NCBI GenBank assembly: GCA_025201345.1
Contig: JAIXMG010000007.1
Location: forward strand, 124,001-188,000
Reading direction: 5' to 3'
DNA: 64,000 nt
From: Thamnidium elegans
Taxonomy: Eukaryota > Mucoromycota > Mucoromycetes > Mucorales > Mucoraceae
The translations under genes and the position numbers were made by a program. The number at the start of each line of letters is the position of its first letter. Positions within the stretch are counted from its first letter, which is position 1. Of the stretch, positions 26,101 to 36,384 are shown piece after piece. The notes under the pieces were generated by a model. It was given only the letters and a program-made list of their open reading frames with translations, was not told the DNA's origin and searched no databases.

Positions 26101-29100
26101 TCTTCGAGAAATTATTCGTGAAGAGGATAAAAATGCTCGTTTGACTTTATTAGAATATCTTAAGCAATTGCATCCTTTCGAATGGGAGAATTTCGTCAAG
26201 GATACAAAGGTGTTAGCTGACGAAGATCTGGACCAACAACATCAAGATGAAAACACTACTGTCAAATCCCAGTCTAATATGAGCTCTGCAACTGACGAAA
26301 AAACCGAGAGACAACACAAGATTGACGATTTACCATTTTATTGCGTTGGATTTAAGTCTTCTGCTCCTGAATATACGTTAAGAACAAGAATTTGGGCTTC
26401 TCTTAGATCACAAACTTTGTACCGCACAATCACTGGTTTCATGAATTATCAAAAGGCTATTAAACTTCTCTATCGTGTAGAGACTCCAGAACTAGGTAGT
26501 CATGGAAACCCTGTACTTGACAGTAGTATTTCCGAAGTAGAATTGGAACAAATGGCGGATCGTAAATTCAGATTTATTATTGCTATGCAAAGATATTCAT
26601 CATTTAATGCTGAAGAGAAAGAAAGTGTCGAATATATTTTAAAAGCTTATCCTAACCTTCAAATCGCCTATCTCGAACAAGAAAAAATACCTCGTCAAGA
26701 CCCTAATGATCCAATAAAATTTGATTCTGTATACTACTCTGCTCTTATTGATGGCCATTGTACTGTAAATGCTGATGGTGCGCGGACACCAAAGTATCGT
26801 ATCCGACTACCGGGTAATCCTATATTGGGTGATGGTAAATCTGACAATCAAAACACAGCTTTAATTTACTACCGTGGCGAATATCTTCAATTGATCGACG
26901 CTAATCAAGATAATTATTTGGAAGAATGTATCAAGATTCGTAATGTACTTGGTGAATTTGAAGAAATGCATCCAACCAGTGATTCTCCTTATGCCAACAA
27001 TACTTCTGGTAAAAGTCCTGTTGCAATTGTAGGTGCCCGTGAATATATCTTTTCCGAAAATGTTGGTGTTCTAGGTGATGTAGCTGCTGGTAAAGAACAA
27101 ACTTTTGGCACATTAACTCAGCGTATTATGGCGACTATAGGTGGAAGGGTAAGATAATAAAAATATGTAAATCCGTTGTACTTAAAACAAATCTCTTAAA
27201 CTTTTAGCTTCATTATGGTCATCCAGATTTCTTGCATGCTATTTTCATGACTACAAGGGGTGGTGTTTCTAAAGCTCAAAAAGGTCTTCATTTAAACGAA
27301 GATATTTATGCCGGTATGAACGCTTTTGAGAGAGGAGGGCGTATTAAGCACGTCGAATACTATCAGTGTGGTAAAGGTCGTGATCTAGGTTTTGGATCTG
27401 TTCTTAACTTTGTTACCAAGATTGGTACCGGTATGGGTGAACAAATGTTATCTCGCGAATATTACTATCTTGGCACACAACTGCCATTGGATAGATTCCT
27501 GACATTTTTTTATGCACATCCTGGGTTTCACATCAACAATATTTTTATTATGTTGTCGGTTCATATGTTTATGTTTGTTTTACTATTTGTTGGTGCAACT
27601 AGTGTACCGTTAACTTTGTGTGAATTTGATATCAATGCTGGTCCTGATTCTCCTCAAAAACCTGATGGCTGCTTCAATTTGAATCCTGTATTTGACTGGT
27701 TAAAACGTGTAGTTATCTCAATCTTTGCTATTATCTTTGTTGCCTTCTTGCCGTTGTTCTTACAGGAATTAACTGAGCGAGGGTTTTTTCGCGCATGTAG
27801 TAGGCTTTGCAAACATATGCTGTCCATGTCACCCTTCTTTGAAATTTTTATTACTCAAACTTATGCTAATGCCATTTTAAACAATTTATCATTTGGTGGT
27901 GCTCAATATATTGGTACAGGTCGTGGTTTCGCTACCGCCCGACTTCCTTTTTCCTTGTTATATTCAAGATTTGCAGATACAAGCATGTATGTCGGCGCAA
28001 GAATGTTTATGATCTTGTTCTTTGGATCGCTGGTACTATGGATACCTCATCTAGCGTATTTTTGGATTACAGTTATGGCTCTAGTTCTTTCGCCATTTGT
28101 GTTTAATCCTCATCAGTTTTCCCTGACCGATTTCTTGGTAGATTATCGAGAATATATCCGTTGGCTTTCCCGAGGTAATGGCGTAACAAATGATAATTCG
28201 TGGATTGGATTCTGTAGATTTACACGTATGCGTACTACGGGTGTAAAAAGGAAGCAACTGGATGACGAAAAAGTTAAACAACAATCTCGTGCTAGACTAG
28301 GTGTTATATTATTCTCGGAAATTATACTTCCACTTATTTTGGCTATACTTTGTACAGTAGCATATATGTTTATCCGTAGTTTTGATCCTGAAGATAATAC
28401 TAAGCCTTACGAAGGTCCAAGTGCTCTACTTCGTGTCGGTATTATCGCTTTCGGCCCCATTTTATTAAATGCTGGTGTCTTGGCCATGCTATTTATGGTA
28501 TCTTTGTCAGGTGGATGTATTGCTTCTTTATGTTGTGGTGTCAAATTCGGTGCTACGATTGCTGCAATTGCGCATGGTTGGGCCGTTATTAATTTTATTC
28601 TTTTTTTTGAGATTTTGTACTTTTTAGAAAATTGGAATTTTACGCATGTAGTTTTGGGTATGATTGCTGTGGGTTCTGTACAACGGTTTATCTTTAAGTT
28701 AATGACGGTGCTATTGTTAACACGCGAGTTTAACGGAGATCAAAGTAATCAAGGATGGTGGACTGGTCGCTGGTATGGTCGCGGTGTAAGTTTTATATTT
28801 AATTATACAATATTATCTTAAAACTAATTTTTTTTTCTAGCTCGGATGGTATGCGCTTACACAACCACTTCGAGAGTTCGTATGTAAAACTGTGGAAATG
28901 AGTTTGTTCGCTACGGACTTTATTATGGGCCACTTTATCCTCTTCTTTTTATTCCTGATCTGTCTTATTCCTGGTATTGATAAATGGCATTCGCTTATGT
29001 TATTTTGGTTGAAACCTAAAGAACAAATCCAAGAACCTATCTATTCGGCATCACTAAAATCCAGACGAAGACGCATTGCAATATTTTACGGATTTTTGTT

Positions 29101-29191
29101 AATTGTTTTATTCATACTCTTCGCTGGTTTACTTATTGCACCTTCCATCATAGGTCCACGCTTAAATCTCAAAATATCATTACCCATTTAA
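23193..29191 (+). CDS. FKS1: 1,3-beta-glucan synthase catalytic subunit (FKS1/GSC type)
   Basis: Six exons (23193-23398, 23478-23509, 23583-25810, 25871-27148, 27208-28785, 28841-29191) give about 1,890 aa, the normal FKS length. This multi-spanning plasma-membrane enzyme polymerises UDP-glucose into wall 1,3-beta-glucan and is the echinocandin target. Seen: a Q/H-rich cytosolic N-terminus; the FKS N-domain ([20 protein letters not shown], near 24205); the first membrane block; the large cytosolic domain with [39 protein letters not shown] and [19 protein letters not shown]; then [33 protein letters not shown] and a second membrane block ending near [15 protein letters not shown]. Both drug hot spots differ from the yeast sequence (see findings). 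The third exon has tandem acceptors (TAGCAG at 23577-23582). Confidence 0.96.
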
Positions 29192-29465
29192 AATAAAGAA
29201 AAAAAAAGAAAAAGAAACTCTTTCTCTTGTATTATACCACACACTCTCTTTAAACAAACAAAAACCACGTATATTTCGTCGATTTTTTTTATTAGTTTGA
29301 CCTAATTTGTTTTTTCTTGAGTTTGTCGAATTTTTTTTTTACCTAAGGATATGTAAAGAGAAAATTTATTATTGAACAAGTTGAATAGGTTGATTTCGTT
29401 GATTTTTGTCTCAAAAAAAAAAAGAAAGATGAGTGAACAATTTTTTTTTAAAGAAAGGGAAAAAC
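29192..29465. other. Convergent 3' regions of FKS1 and SmB
   Basis: 274 bp between converging genes, made largely of A and T runs. No gene seen. Confidence 0.5.
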
Positions 29466-30340
29466 TTATTGAGGTGGAGGAGGACGTTGGTTCCATCCGG
29501 GTGGTGGTGCACCTCTTCCAGCGCCAGAGAAACCTTGAGGGGGCTACATAATGAAAGTAATAATCAGTATCGTATTTTAATATTTATGGACATTTGTATA
29601 TTTACCATGCCAGGACGGAAACCTGGGGGAGGCATACCAGGAGGAGGACGGAAACCCATTGGTGGCATACCTGGAGGAGGACGGAATCCTTGTGGCGGCA
29701 TACCTTGTGGGGGCATACCTTGAGGCATACCTTGTGGAGGCATACCAGGCATAGGGGGACGACCATAAGCGACAGGAGCACCTTGATAACCAGGTCTGGG
29801 TTGCATCATCTAAAAAAAAACACGCTTAACACATTAAATAAATAATTTACACGTCCCTATCTACTTACACCAGGAGCAGGTCCGCCAACACCGCGTACAG
29901 GACCAGAAAGGCCGGTCATAGGAGAACCCATTGGGGGAGGAGCAGCAGGTAAACCACGTCCCATAGGCTAAAACACAAGTAAAAATGATTTAGCAAAAAG
30001 AATACACGACAAAATACAATATAAAAAAACTTACTCTTCCCATACCAGGACCAGCCATTAAACCAGGACCTCTAGATCTAATATCATCTGTAGATGGAGG
30101 AGGAGGACCATCAATACTCATGCTGACAATGGTTTCACCTCTTAAAATAACGAGACCCAAGGTTCTCTTTTGTTCGAGATTTGCTGATGAATTATCTTTG
30201 GCGGTCTTGTTGATTTTACGGAATTCTTCACAATCGGCTAAAACGAGGTTCATGTGTTTATCGAAAGCTAACATTTGACCAGTCAAAATACGTGAATCAG
30301 ATAAGGTGATTCGAAGTCTATAATTGACTATGTTGGACAT
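29466..30340 (-). CDS. Small nuclear ribonucleoprotein-associated protein SmB/B'
   Basis: Four exons on the minus strand (first exon 30340 to about 30034) start with MSNIVNYRLRITLSDSRILT. The Sm1 motif (RITLSDSRILTGQMLAFDKHMNLVLADCEEF) and the Sm2 motif (KRTLGLVILRGETIVSMSIDGPPP) match SmB closely. The C-terminus is Pro/Gly/Met-rich with repeats of the PPPGM/PPQGM type and RGL and GRG dipeptides, as expected for the arginine-methylated SmB tail. SmB is one of the seven Sm proteins that form the ring on U1, U2, U4 and U5 snRNAs. The antisense open frames here are shadows of the proline-rich repeats. Confidence 0.95.
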
Positions 30341-30829
30341 TTTGGAACTTCTAGACGACTAGTATAAAATTTCAAGATTAGTAAACTAGCGTTTTAAAAA
30401 AAGGAATTATATGTGTATATATAATCATCGAATAGAATAACTGCCATTACCATTTTTCACAACTAATCTTCTTTTTACTATAAACTATGTGTAGTAATAA
30501 AAAAAGAATTTTTCTTTAATATTAGATTATTAAAAAAAATGTGTTAAGAAAGTGTATTAGAAAAAAAAAGAAATTCACGTCCGTTTAAAAAAAATATTCC
30601 TTTTCCACTTCTCTCAACCACGCACTCACTCAAAACCCATCTCCGCTATTTCTTTTCCATACTTTGACCTTGTGTGGCTTATGGCTGCGTCATGCTAGCC
30701 AATGATTGGCTACATCAGAACCATTTTAAAAAATAGGTCCAATACATACCCCCAGTTCCAAAATAAACCTGGATTTTTTTTAACTTTTTTGTTCGATTTG
30801 ATTTAAGAAAATAAAAAAAGAGTTTAGCA
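30341..30829. promoter_or_regulatory. Divergent promoter of SmB and uS8m
   Basis: 489 bp between two divergent start codons. It holds a perfect 17-bp palindrome of opposed CCAAT boxes at 30696-30712 and a further CCAAT at about 30734. The CCAAT cores suit NF-Y/HAP binding. The rest is A- and T-rich. Confidence 0.6.
30696..30712. promoter_or_regulatory. Palindromic CCAAT/ATTGG pair
   Basis: The sequence TAGCCAATGATTGGCTA is a perfect inverted repeat around a central G, placing two CCAAT boxes in opposite orientation. It lies 118 bp upstream of the uS8m start and 356 bp upstream of the SmB start. Binding by the NF-Y (HAP) complex is inferred from the core motif. Confidence 0.65.
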
Positions 30830-31291
30830 ATGCCTCGCGTACACGATCTTTGTGCTAGAATTCAAAATGGCTTCCGTGCCAGACTTCAAACTATTGCGAT
30901 ACCCGAGACAAAAATGAACTTGGCAGTTTCCAACATCCTTTACAAAGAAGGATTTTTATCTTCTGTCACTCGTGGTAATAATATTGCACCTGATCAAGCA
31001 TATACCCCCACCACCAACGAGAATGTTGCCACTAGACGTCTTTGGCTTTCTCTCAAGTACAAGGAGAACAACCCTGCATTATCTACTTTATCTCTTGTCA
31101 GTAAGCCTTCCAAGAAGGTTCACTTCACTGTCAACGAACTTAAAAATGTTGCTAGTGGAAGAAGAGCTCAATTTATTAAACCCCTTCAACCTGGTGAAAT
31201 CGCTATTGTGAACACTAACCGTGGTGTCTTGGAGTTGCAAGAAGCTATCGAAAAGAATGTTGGTGGTGAGCTTATTTGTCGTGCATCATAG
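30830..31291 (+). CDS. MRPS8: Mitochondrial small-subunit ribosomal protein uS8m (Mrps8)
   Basis: A single uninterrupted exon of 153 aa, near the yeast Mrps8 length (155). It begins with MPRVHDLCARIQNGFRARL, the usual S8 N-terminal helix (bacterial equivalents start with DPIADMLTRIRNA-like sequence). It has SNILYKEGFLSSV and ends with the S8 signature region (PGEIAIVNTNRGVLELQEAIEKNVGGELICRAS, the GxLT/S-x-x-A equivalent). No classical cleavable presequence is apparent, as in other fungal Mrps8. The protein binds the central domain of the mitochondrial small-subunit rRNA. It is transcribed divergently from SmB. Confidence 0.93.
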   Translation: MPRVHDLCARIQNGFRARLQTIAIPETKMNLAVSNILYKEGFLSSVTRGNNIAPDQAYTPTTNENVATRRLWLSLKYKENNPALSTLSLVSKPSKKVHFTVNELKNVASGRRAQFIKPLQPGEIAIVNTNRGVLELQEAIEKNVGGELICRAS

Positions 31292-32055
31292 ATTTTCTAT
31301 TAGTATCTACTTTTTTTTTTCTGGCTTTGACCCTTTTCCCATGTAATATATAATGCACCCCGCACCCTTTCAAACTTTAAAAAAAATTAAATAAAAATAA
31401 AAATCTAATTAGAAACTTGATTTATTATTGTTATGTATATGTCGTAATGTGATGCAATTGGGTCCATAGTGATTGTTATTTTGTCGTAATTTGGAGACAA
31501 AAAACAGGTTTAGATTTATATCAACTAATTTATAGCTATCTAACAACAAAAAAATCATTTTGCATAACTCCTCTATTTCATTATTGCCAGGCAATATCTG
31601 TTGCTAGGCGATTGTTAATTTTTATTCTTCCGTTACTTAAGTTAATGTTGAACAGGTTTCACTCATTCATCCCAGCAGTTTTAACGGGGATATTTATATT
31701 TTTATCTTTTTTATTATTATTATTAAGCCTGTATTAGATTTGCTTAATATATCCTAATTCTCTGTTGTATAATATTATTTTAGCGGCTCAACTTGTATGT
31801 TTAAAAATAAAAATAAAAAAAGTACTGTTGTACCAAATGTCAAAACCTGATGCCTGGGAAGTGTATTCTAGTTTTTTCTTTTTTTTTTACTCACACTATA
31901 GACATAAACTAGAATATGACAAGCAGCCGCTAGACATTATAATTAACAAACTACTGTTAAAAAAAAAAGTATAAAAGAAGGTACTATTTCGACAATTTCC
32001 ATTTTTTTTTTCTTCACTCAATATCTCATTTTATTAAGTACCAATCTAGTTAACA
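31292..32055. other. Intergenic region between uS8m and the NmrA-like gene
   Basis: 764 bp without a supported gene. AATAAA-like signals (about 31388-31400) mark the likely uS8m 3' end. An 11-bp perfect inverted repeat (31864-31874 with 31906-31916) lies about 150-190 bp upstream of the next start. Confidence 0.5.
31864..31916. repeat. Inverted repeat, 11-bp arms
   Basis: Arms TATTCTAGTTT (31864-31874) and AAACTAGAATA (31906-31916) are perfect reverse complements separated by a 31-nt T-rich loop. They lie in the upstream region of the NmrA-like gene. Function unknown. Confidence 0.7.
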
Positions 32056-33209
32056 ATGTCTCAACAAACTACCTCTAAGAACATCTGTGTTATCACTAAT
32101 GTCGACTCCTTGCTCGGTTATGCCTTGGCTTATCGTTTCTTGGAAGCTATTCGCAACAATGAAGATCCCAGTGCTGATAGTAAGCGTAAGATCCGTATTC
32201 TTTGTCGTGATACTCAAGGTCTTGAATTGAAGCGTCTTGAAGAAATGGGTGCTGATTTGATGAAGGTCAATTACAAGGAAGAAGAAAAGCTTCGTGAAGC
32301 CATGAAGAATGTTCGTGCTGTTATTCTTATTCCCGAGAACTCTTCTGGTCGTCTCAAGGAAGCTGAGAATTTGATCAAGGCTGCCAAGCATCAAGATGTT
32401 GAACATCTCGCTTTAATGTCTTTGTAAGTTTTTTTTTAAAAAAAAAGATCGTGTAACCGTAATATTAATCCTTTTATAGTGTTGGTGTTGATCGTATTCA
32501 CAAGTCTGGTGAAGATGCCAACTCTTCAGAGTTCCGTAACTTTAAGGAGTATCATCAAATTGAAAAGAAGGTCAAGGAAACTTTCGGCGGCAATAAGCAT
32601 TGTATTGTTCGTCATCAAGTCTTTAACCAACTTTATTACTTTATGGCTCCTCGACTCGAAGGTCAAAACCAACTTCTCCTTCCAGTCAAGAAGGATGTAA
32701 AGTGGGGTTCTGTCAACATGATCGATGTTGTTGAAGCCGTTTATCGTTTAGCTCGCAAGTCCCATGAACAAGCTCGTAATAACACTCCTGATGCTGATCC
32801 CTTCTATCACAAGAATGTCTATGAGCTTACTATGGAACGTACCATGAATGCTGAAAACATGGCTCGTGAAATCGGTCAAGGTTTGGATCGTGAAGATATG
32901 CAGTATGAAGAAATCTCTGGAAGTGACTTTAGAAAATATCTCGAGAGCATGAAGGAAGATAAGAGATTCAGAGAACGCCCTGACGCCCATGGTGATCCCA
33001 GAGAAGGTCGTGATGGTTGGTGGTCTATTCCTCTTGGAAAGTTCCTCAATGATCAAAACATCGAGACTATGATTGAGTTCTGGCGCTTAGCATGCAAGGG
33101 TCAACAAGATGTTCACTCCGATGATCTTCATAAGCTCTTGGACCGTCAACCTCAAAACTTGAAACAATATTTCAAGACCAATCGTGAGCAATTCAGACGC
33201 TTCAAGTAA
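32056..33209 (+). CDS. NmrA-like NAD(P)-binding-fold protein
   Basis: Two exons (32056-32423, 32480-33209) give 365 aa. The N-terminal half has the alternating strand-helix layout of an atypical short-chain dehydrogenase (ICVITNVDSLLGYALAYRFL, then IRILCRDTQ, VRAVILIPENS, HLALMSFVGVD), as in NmrA-type redox-sensor proteins. The usual glycine-rich GxxGxxG loop is replaced by TNVDSLLG, so cofactor binding may be altered or lost. No YxxxK catalytic pair is obvious, which suits a regulatory rather than catalytic role. Codon use is strongly biased (AAG for Lys, CGT for Arg, GGT for Gly), as in PDX1 and vigilin in this window, suggesting high expression. The precise function cannot be told from sequence. 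Confidence 0.75.
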
Positions 33210-33560
33210 AATATGATTATTTACTTTTTAAACATTTAGTAAAACCATTTGTTTGTTATAAAAAAAAATACATAAATAAAAAAGTATCTTTTTTTGTCTT
33301 TAAAAATATATTTCTTCCTTTGACGTCATTTTAAAGTTTCGCTCCAAATTAGGATATCCATGACGACATTGTAACACAGAGTTGTAAGCTCAGCAAGTTT
33401 CTTTCTTTCTTTCCTTTTTTTTTACCGTCACATATAAACAATTGGTTTATTTATTATTATTTTTTCCTTTTTTTTTTCAAAATAGAAAAAAGCTAGCCTA
33501 CTCTTTTCCCTTCCCTCGCCCCCCCCCTTTTTTTTACCTATTTTTCCTATTTAATTTGTA
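33210..33560. other. Intergenic region upstream of the PTP gene
   Basis: 351 bp with strong pyrimidine tracts (TTTCTTTCTTTCC and CCTCGCCCCCCCC before the start) and a TGACGTCA-like half site near 33321 (TTTGACGTCATTTT). That near-palindromic TGACGTCA is a full CRE/ATF-type site, consistent with stress or cAMP control of either neighbour, by inference. Confidence 0.5.
33322..33329. promoter_or_regulatory. CRE/ATF-type palindrome TGACGTCA
   Basis: A perfect TGACGTCA palindrome about 230 bp upstream of the PTP start codon and about 115 bp past the NmrA-like stop codon. In fungi such sites bind bZIP factors of the ATF/CREB type (Atf1, Sko1) that act below stress MAPKs. A site of this kind before a MAPK-phosphatase-like gene would allow feedback; that is inference. 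Confidence 0.5.
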
Positions 33561-36109
33561 ATGAGTCTGACTTTTGAGTCGCCAACACATCGAGTCAATG
33601 GAGCAAGTGAAGCATATTTTACTCCGTTGAACATGCCTTCTGCTATAAACACAGCAGCAACAACAACAACAACTACTACTACTACTACTACTAATATAGC
33701 AGAAGAAAATACGGCTAGTACACCTTATTATACTGCTCCTATTAATCCTGGTCTTCATCAAGACTTTTTAAATGCCATCCAAGCTCGCCATTCAGCTCAA
33801 CCTACTGTTCTTACAGGAGTAGCCAGTCCTGTAGCTGAGAATACGGGGTTTTCTTTAAACATGGGTTCTCTAGCTAATCGAAGACAACCATTAAGTTTAA
33901 ATAATATCTCAACAACATCAAGTTTACTTAAACCTGTTGATTCAGATGGACTAAAGCAAATATTAATTAAATATAAAGATAAGGATAACTTGTTAATCGT
34001 ATTAGATGTACGTTCGTTTGTTCAGTTTTCTCACTCTAAAATCCGTGGTGCTATTAATGTATCTATACCTAATACGATATTGAAGAGACCTACATTTACT
34101 TTGGATAAAGTGTATGAAGCAATTGTATTAGATAGTGCTCGCGAAAAACTAAAGTGTTGGTCCAAAGCAGAATGTATTGTATTTTATGATCAACAATCTC
34201 ATATTTTACAAGAAAATACGACGTCTGCTTATTTAGGTGCTAAACTGATCCGAGCAGGTTTCAAGGGCCAGTTAAATTATTTAAAAGGTAACACAACATA
34301 TTACAGATATAAAATATAATCGAAAAACTAACATGTATATAATAAGGTGGATTTGAAAGTTTTTCTACAAAATATAAAGAATTATGTGAAGCCGCTATAT
34401 CTACCAGTTCATTTCAACAACAACAACAAAGATTAATGATGGCATCTTCATCTGTAGCGTTAGGACCACCTACTAGTGTAGAAGGAGGATTTAATCTTAG
34501 TTTAAATAATACTTCAATTGGTAATCGTAGACCTAAATTACGTTTAAACAATTTGCCTATGGCTACTCCTTCGTTAGGTCCCTTTACTGCACCAATGCCT
34601 CAATTTGAAAATCAAGCATTTAATCCATTCTTTTCAAATATCCGTCAAAACATGGAACTGTCACATGGACCAATTCGTGAAAGATTTCCTATTAGACTGC
34701 CATCCAAGTGTAACGTAGATCCCAATAATAACTACCACGTTCAAGTTGATTCAGTGCCACGCTGTGTCGCAGGAGGTCACATGGATTCTAAGCAAAAGCT
34801 CTTTAAAGCTCCGGATTGGTTACAATCCACTATTAAAGAAAATGGTGCTCAAATACTTGCAGAAACATACGAAGTACTTACTCATAAATAATGTTCTATT
34901 TTTAGAAATAGAGACTAATTTTTTTTTTCCTTTTTTTTTTTTCTAGAAACTGGAAAGAACTGAACAAAGAAGATTACAAAACATCATGCATTTTCACTCT
35001 AAGCACACTGATAACCCCTCTGAATTTCCATTTAGTATTGTTGCTGGTATTGAAATGGGTGCATTGAATAGATATACCAACATATGGCCATTTGGTAACT
35101 ATGGTTACTGCTGTTATTATTATTTTCGAAACTAACTTTTTTTTTTTATGTAGAATATACTAGGGTTAAAATTCGTAACCATCAAGCCTCGGATTATATT
35201 AATGCTAGTTATGTCCAATACATTGATAGTAATGAATCTGTCTCTGATGCTAGACCTGATCAAGTTAATACTGAATCTGTAAAAGCAATGACTGACTGTG
35301 TTAATAAGGAAAATACAAATGAATATCGTAGATATATTTCTACTCAAGGTCCTTTACCTGCTACATTTAATGACTTTTGGCAAGTTGTTTGGGAACAAAA
35401 TTCTCGTGTATTAGTCATGTTAACTAAAGAGGAAGAAATGAATAAGGTAACTCGACTCGTTTATATAATTATTATTATTTATACTTATGACTTATATTTA
35501 TAGATTAAATGTCATCGTTATTGGCCATCTATTGTAAATACACCTACTAAATATGGTGATATACTCATTACTTTAACAAGTGAATCTGTTCATCCTGTGC
35601 AAAGTATATCTGAAGATGATCACCCAATCAATGAAGATGATGTAGTTATTGTTCGTCAATTAAGTTTGGTAAACGAAAAAGAAGGTTCAAATAGACAAGT
35701 GACACATCTACAATATACGGGTTGGATGGACTTTGGTGTACCAGATAACCCGCTTGGTACTCTTCAAATCATTCAAATGGCTGATAAAGCACAAGCTTCC
35801 TATACTACCGAAAAGAGTAAGCCCGGACCAATGATCGTGCATTGTTCTGCTGGTTGTGGTAGATCTGGAGCATTTTGTGCAATCGATACAGTTCTTTATC
35901 GTATCTCTATGAAAAAGGATGTTGAATCTGTATCCGATATTTTGTTACAAACAATTTCACGTTTTAGAGAACAGCGTCTTAGTATGGTTCAAACATTACG
36001 TCAGTTTGTATTTTGTTATGAAGCTATTTGGTGGTGGTTTCTTGGTTATGGTTTAGATAAATCAATTGATACAAAATCACTTGATGATAAAATGGATACC
36101 TCTTTATAA
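33561..36109 (+). CDS. Protein tyrosine phosphatase with rhodanese (CH2) domain, Pyp1/Ptp2-3 like
   Basis: Five exons (33561-34287, 34347-34873, 34947-35094, 35154-35446, 35504-36109) give 766 aa. Residues about 125-245 form a rhodanese-like domain ([27 protein letters not shown]) whose catalytic cysteine position reads CIVFYDQQS, so it is probably inactive and acts in substrate binding. The C-terminal PTP domain has [10 protein letters not shown], the [13 protein letters not shown] motif, the WMDFGVPD (WPD-loop) segment and the signature [10 protein letters not shown] with catalytic Cys near 35850. This architecture is that of yeast Ptp2/Ptp3 and fission yeast Pyp1/Pyp2, which dephosphorylate the Hog1/Sty1 stress MAPK. 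An internal duplicated motif (see findings) looks like MAPK docking sites. A poly-Thr run (ACA/ACT repeats, about 33661-33691) lies near the N-terminus. Confidence 0.93.
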
Positions 36110-36384
36110 TAGAATTCGTTTATATATATACGCCTTTCTTTTTTTTTTGCTGCATTTTTTTTTTTCTCTTTCTCTTTCTATTTCTCTTTTTTTTTACTCT
36201 TTTTTTCTTTCTAGTTTTATTGTACAATAAAAAAAATTATACTCTTTGTTTTTACATTAAAAAAGAACAAGTGTGTATGTGTGTGTGCGTGGAGGGTTAA
36301 CTTTATTACAGAATGGAAAGAGGGGAATATACAAATAAATAAAGGAGTGATATATATATAAATGATAAGGTATAGTGAGCTTTT

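Noticed and set aside
29433..29845. Plus-strand Gly/Pro-rich and Arg/Trp/His-rich frames
   Set aside because: They are antisense shadows of the SmB proline-rich tail; the minus-strand frame has a full Sm domain.
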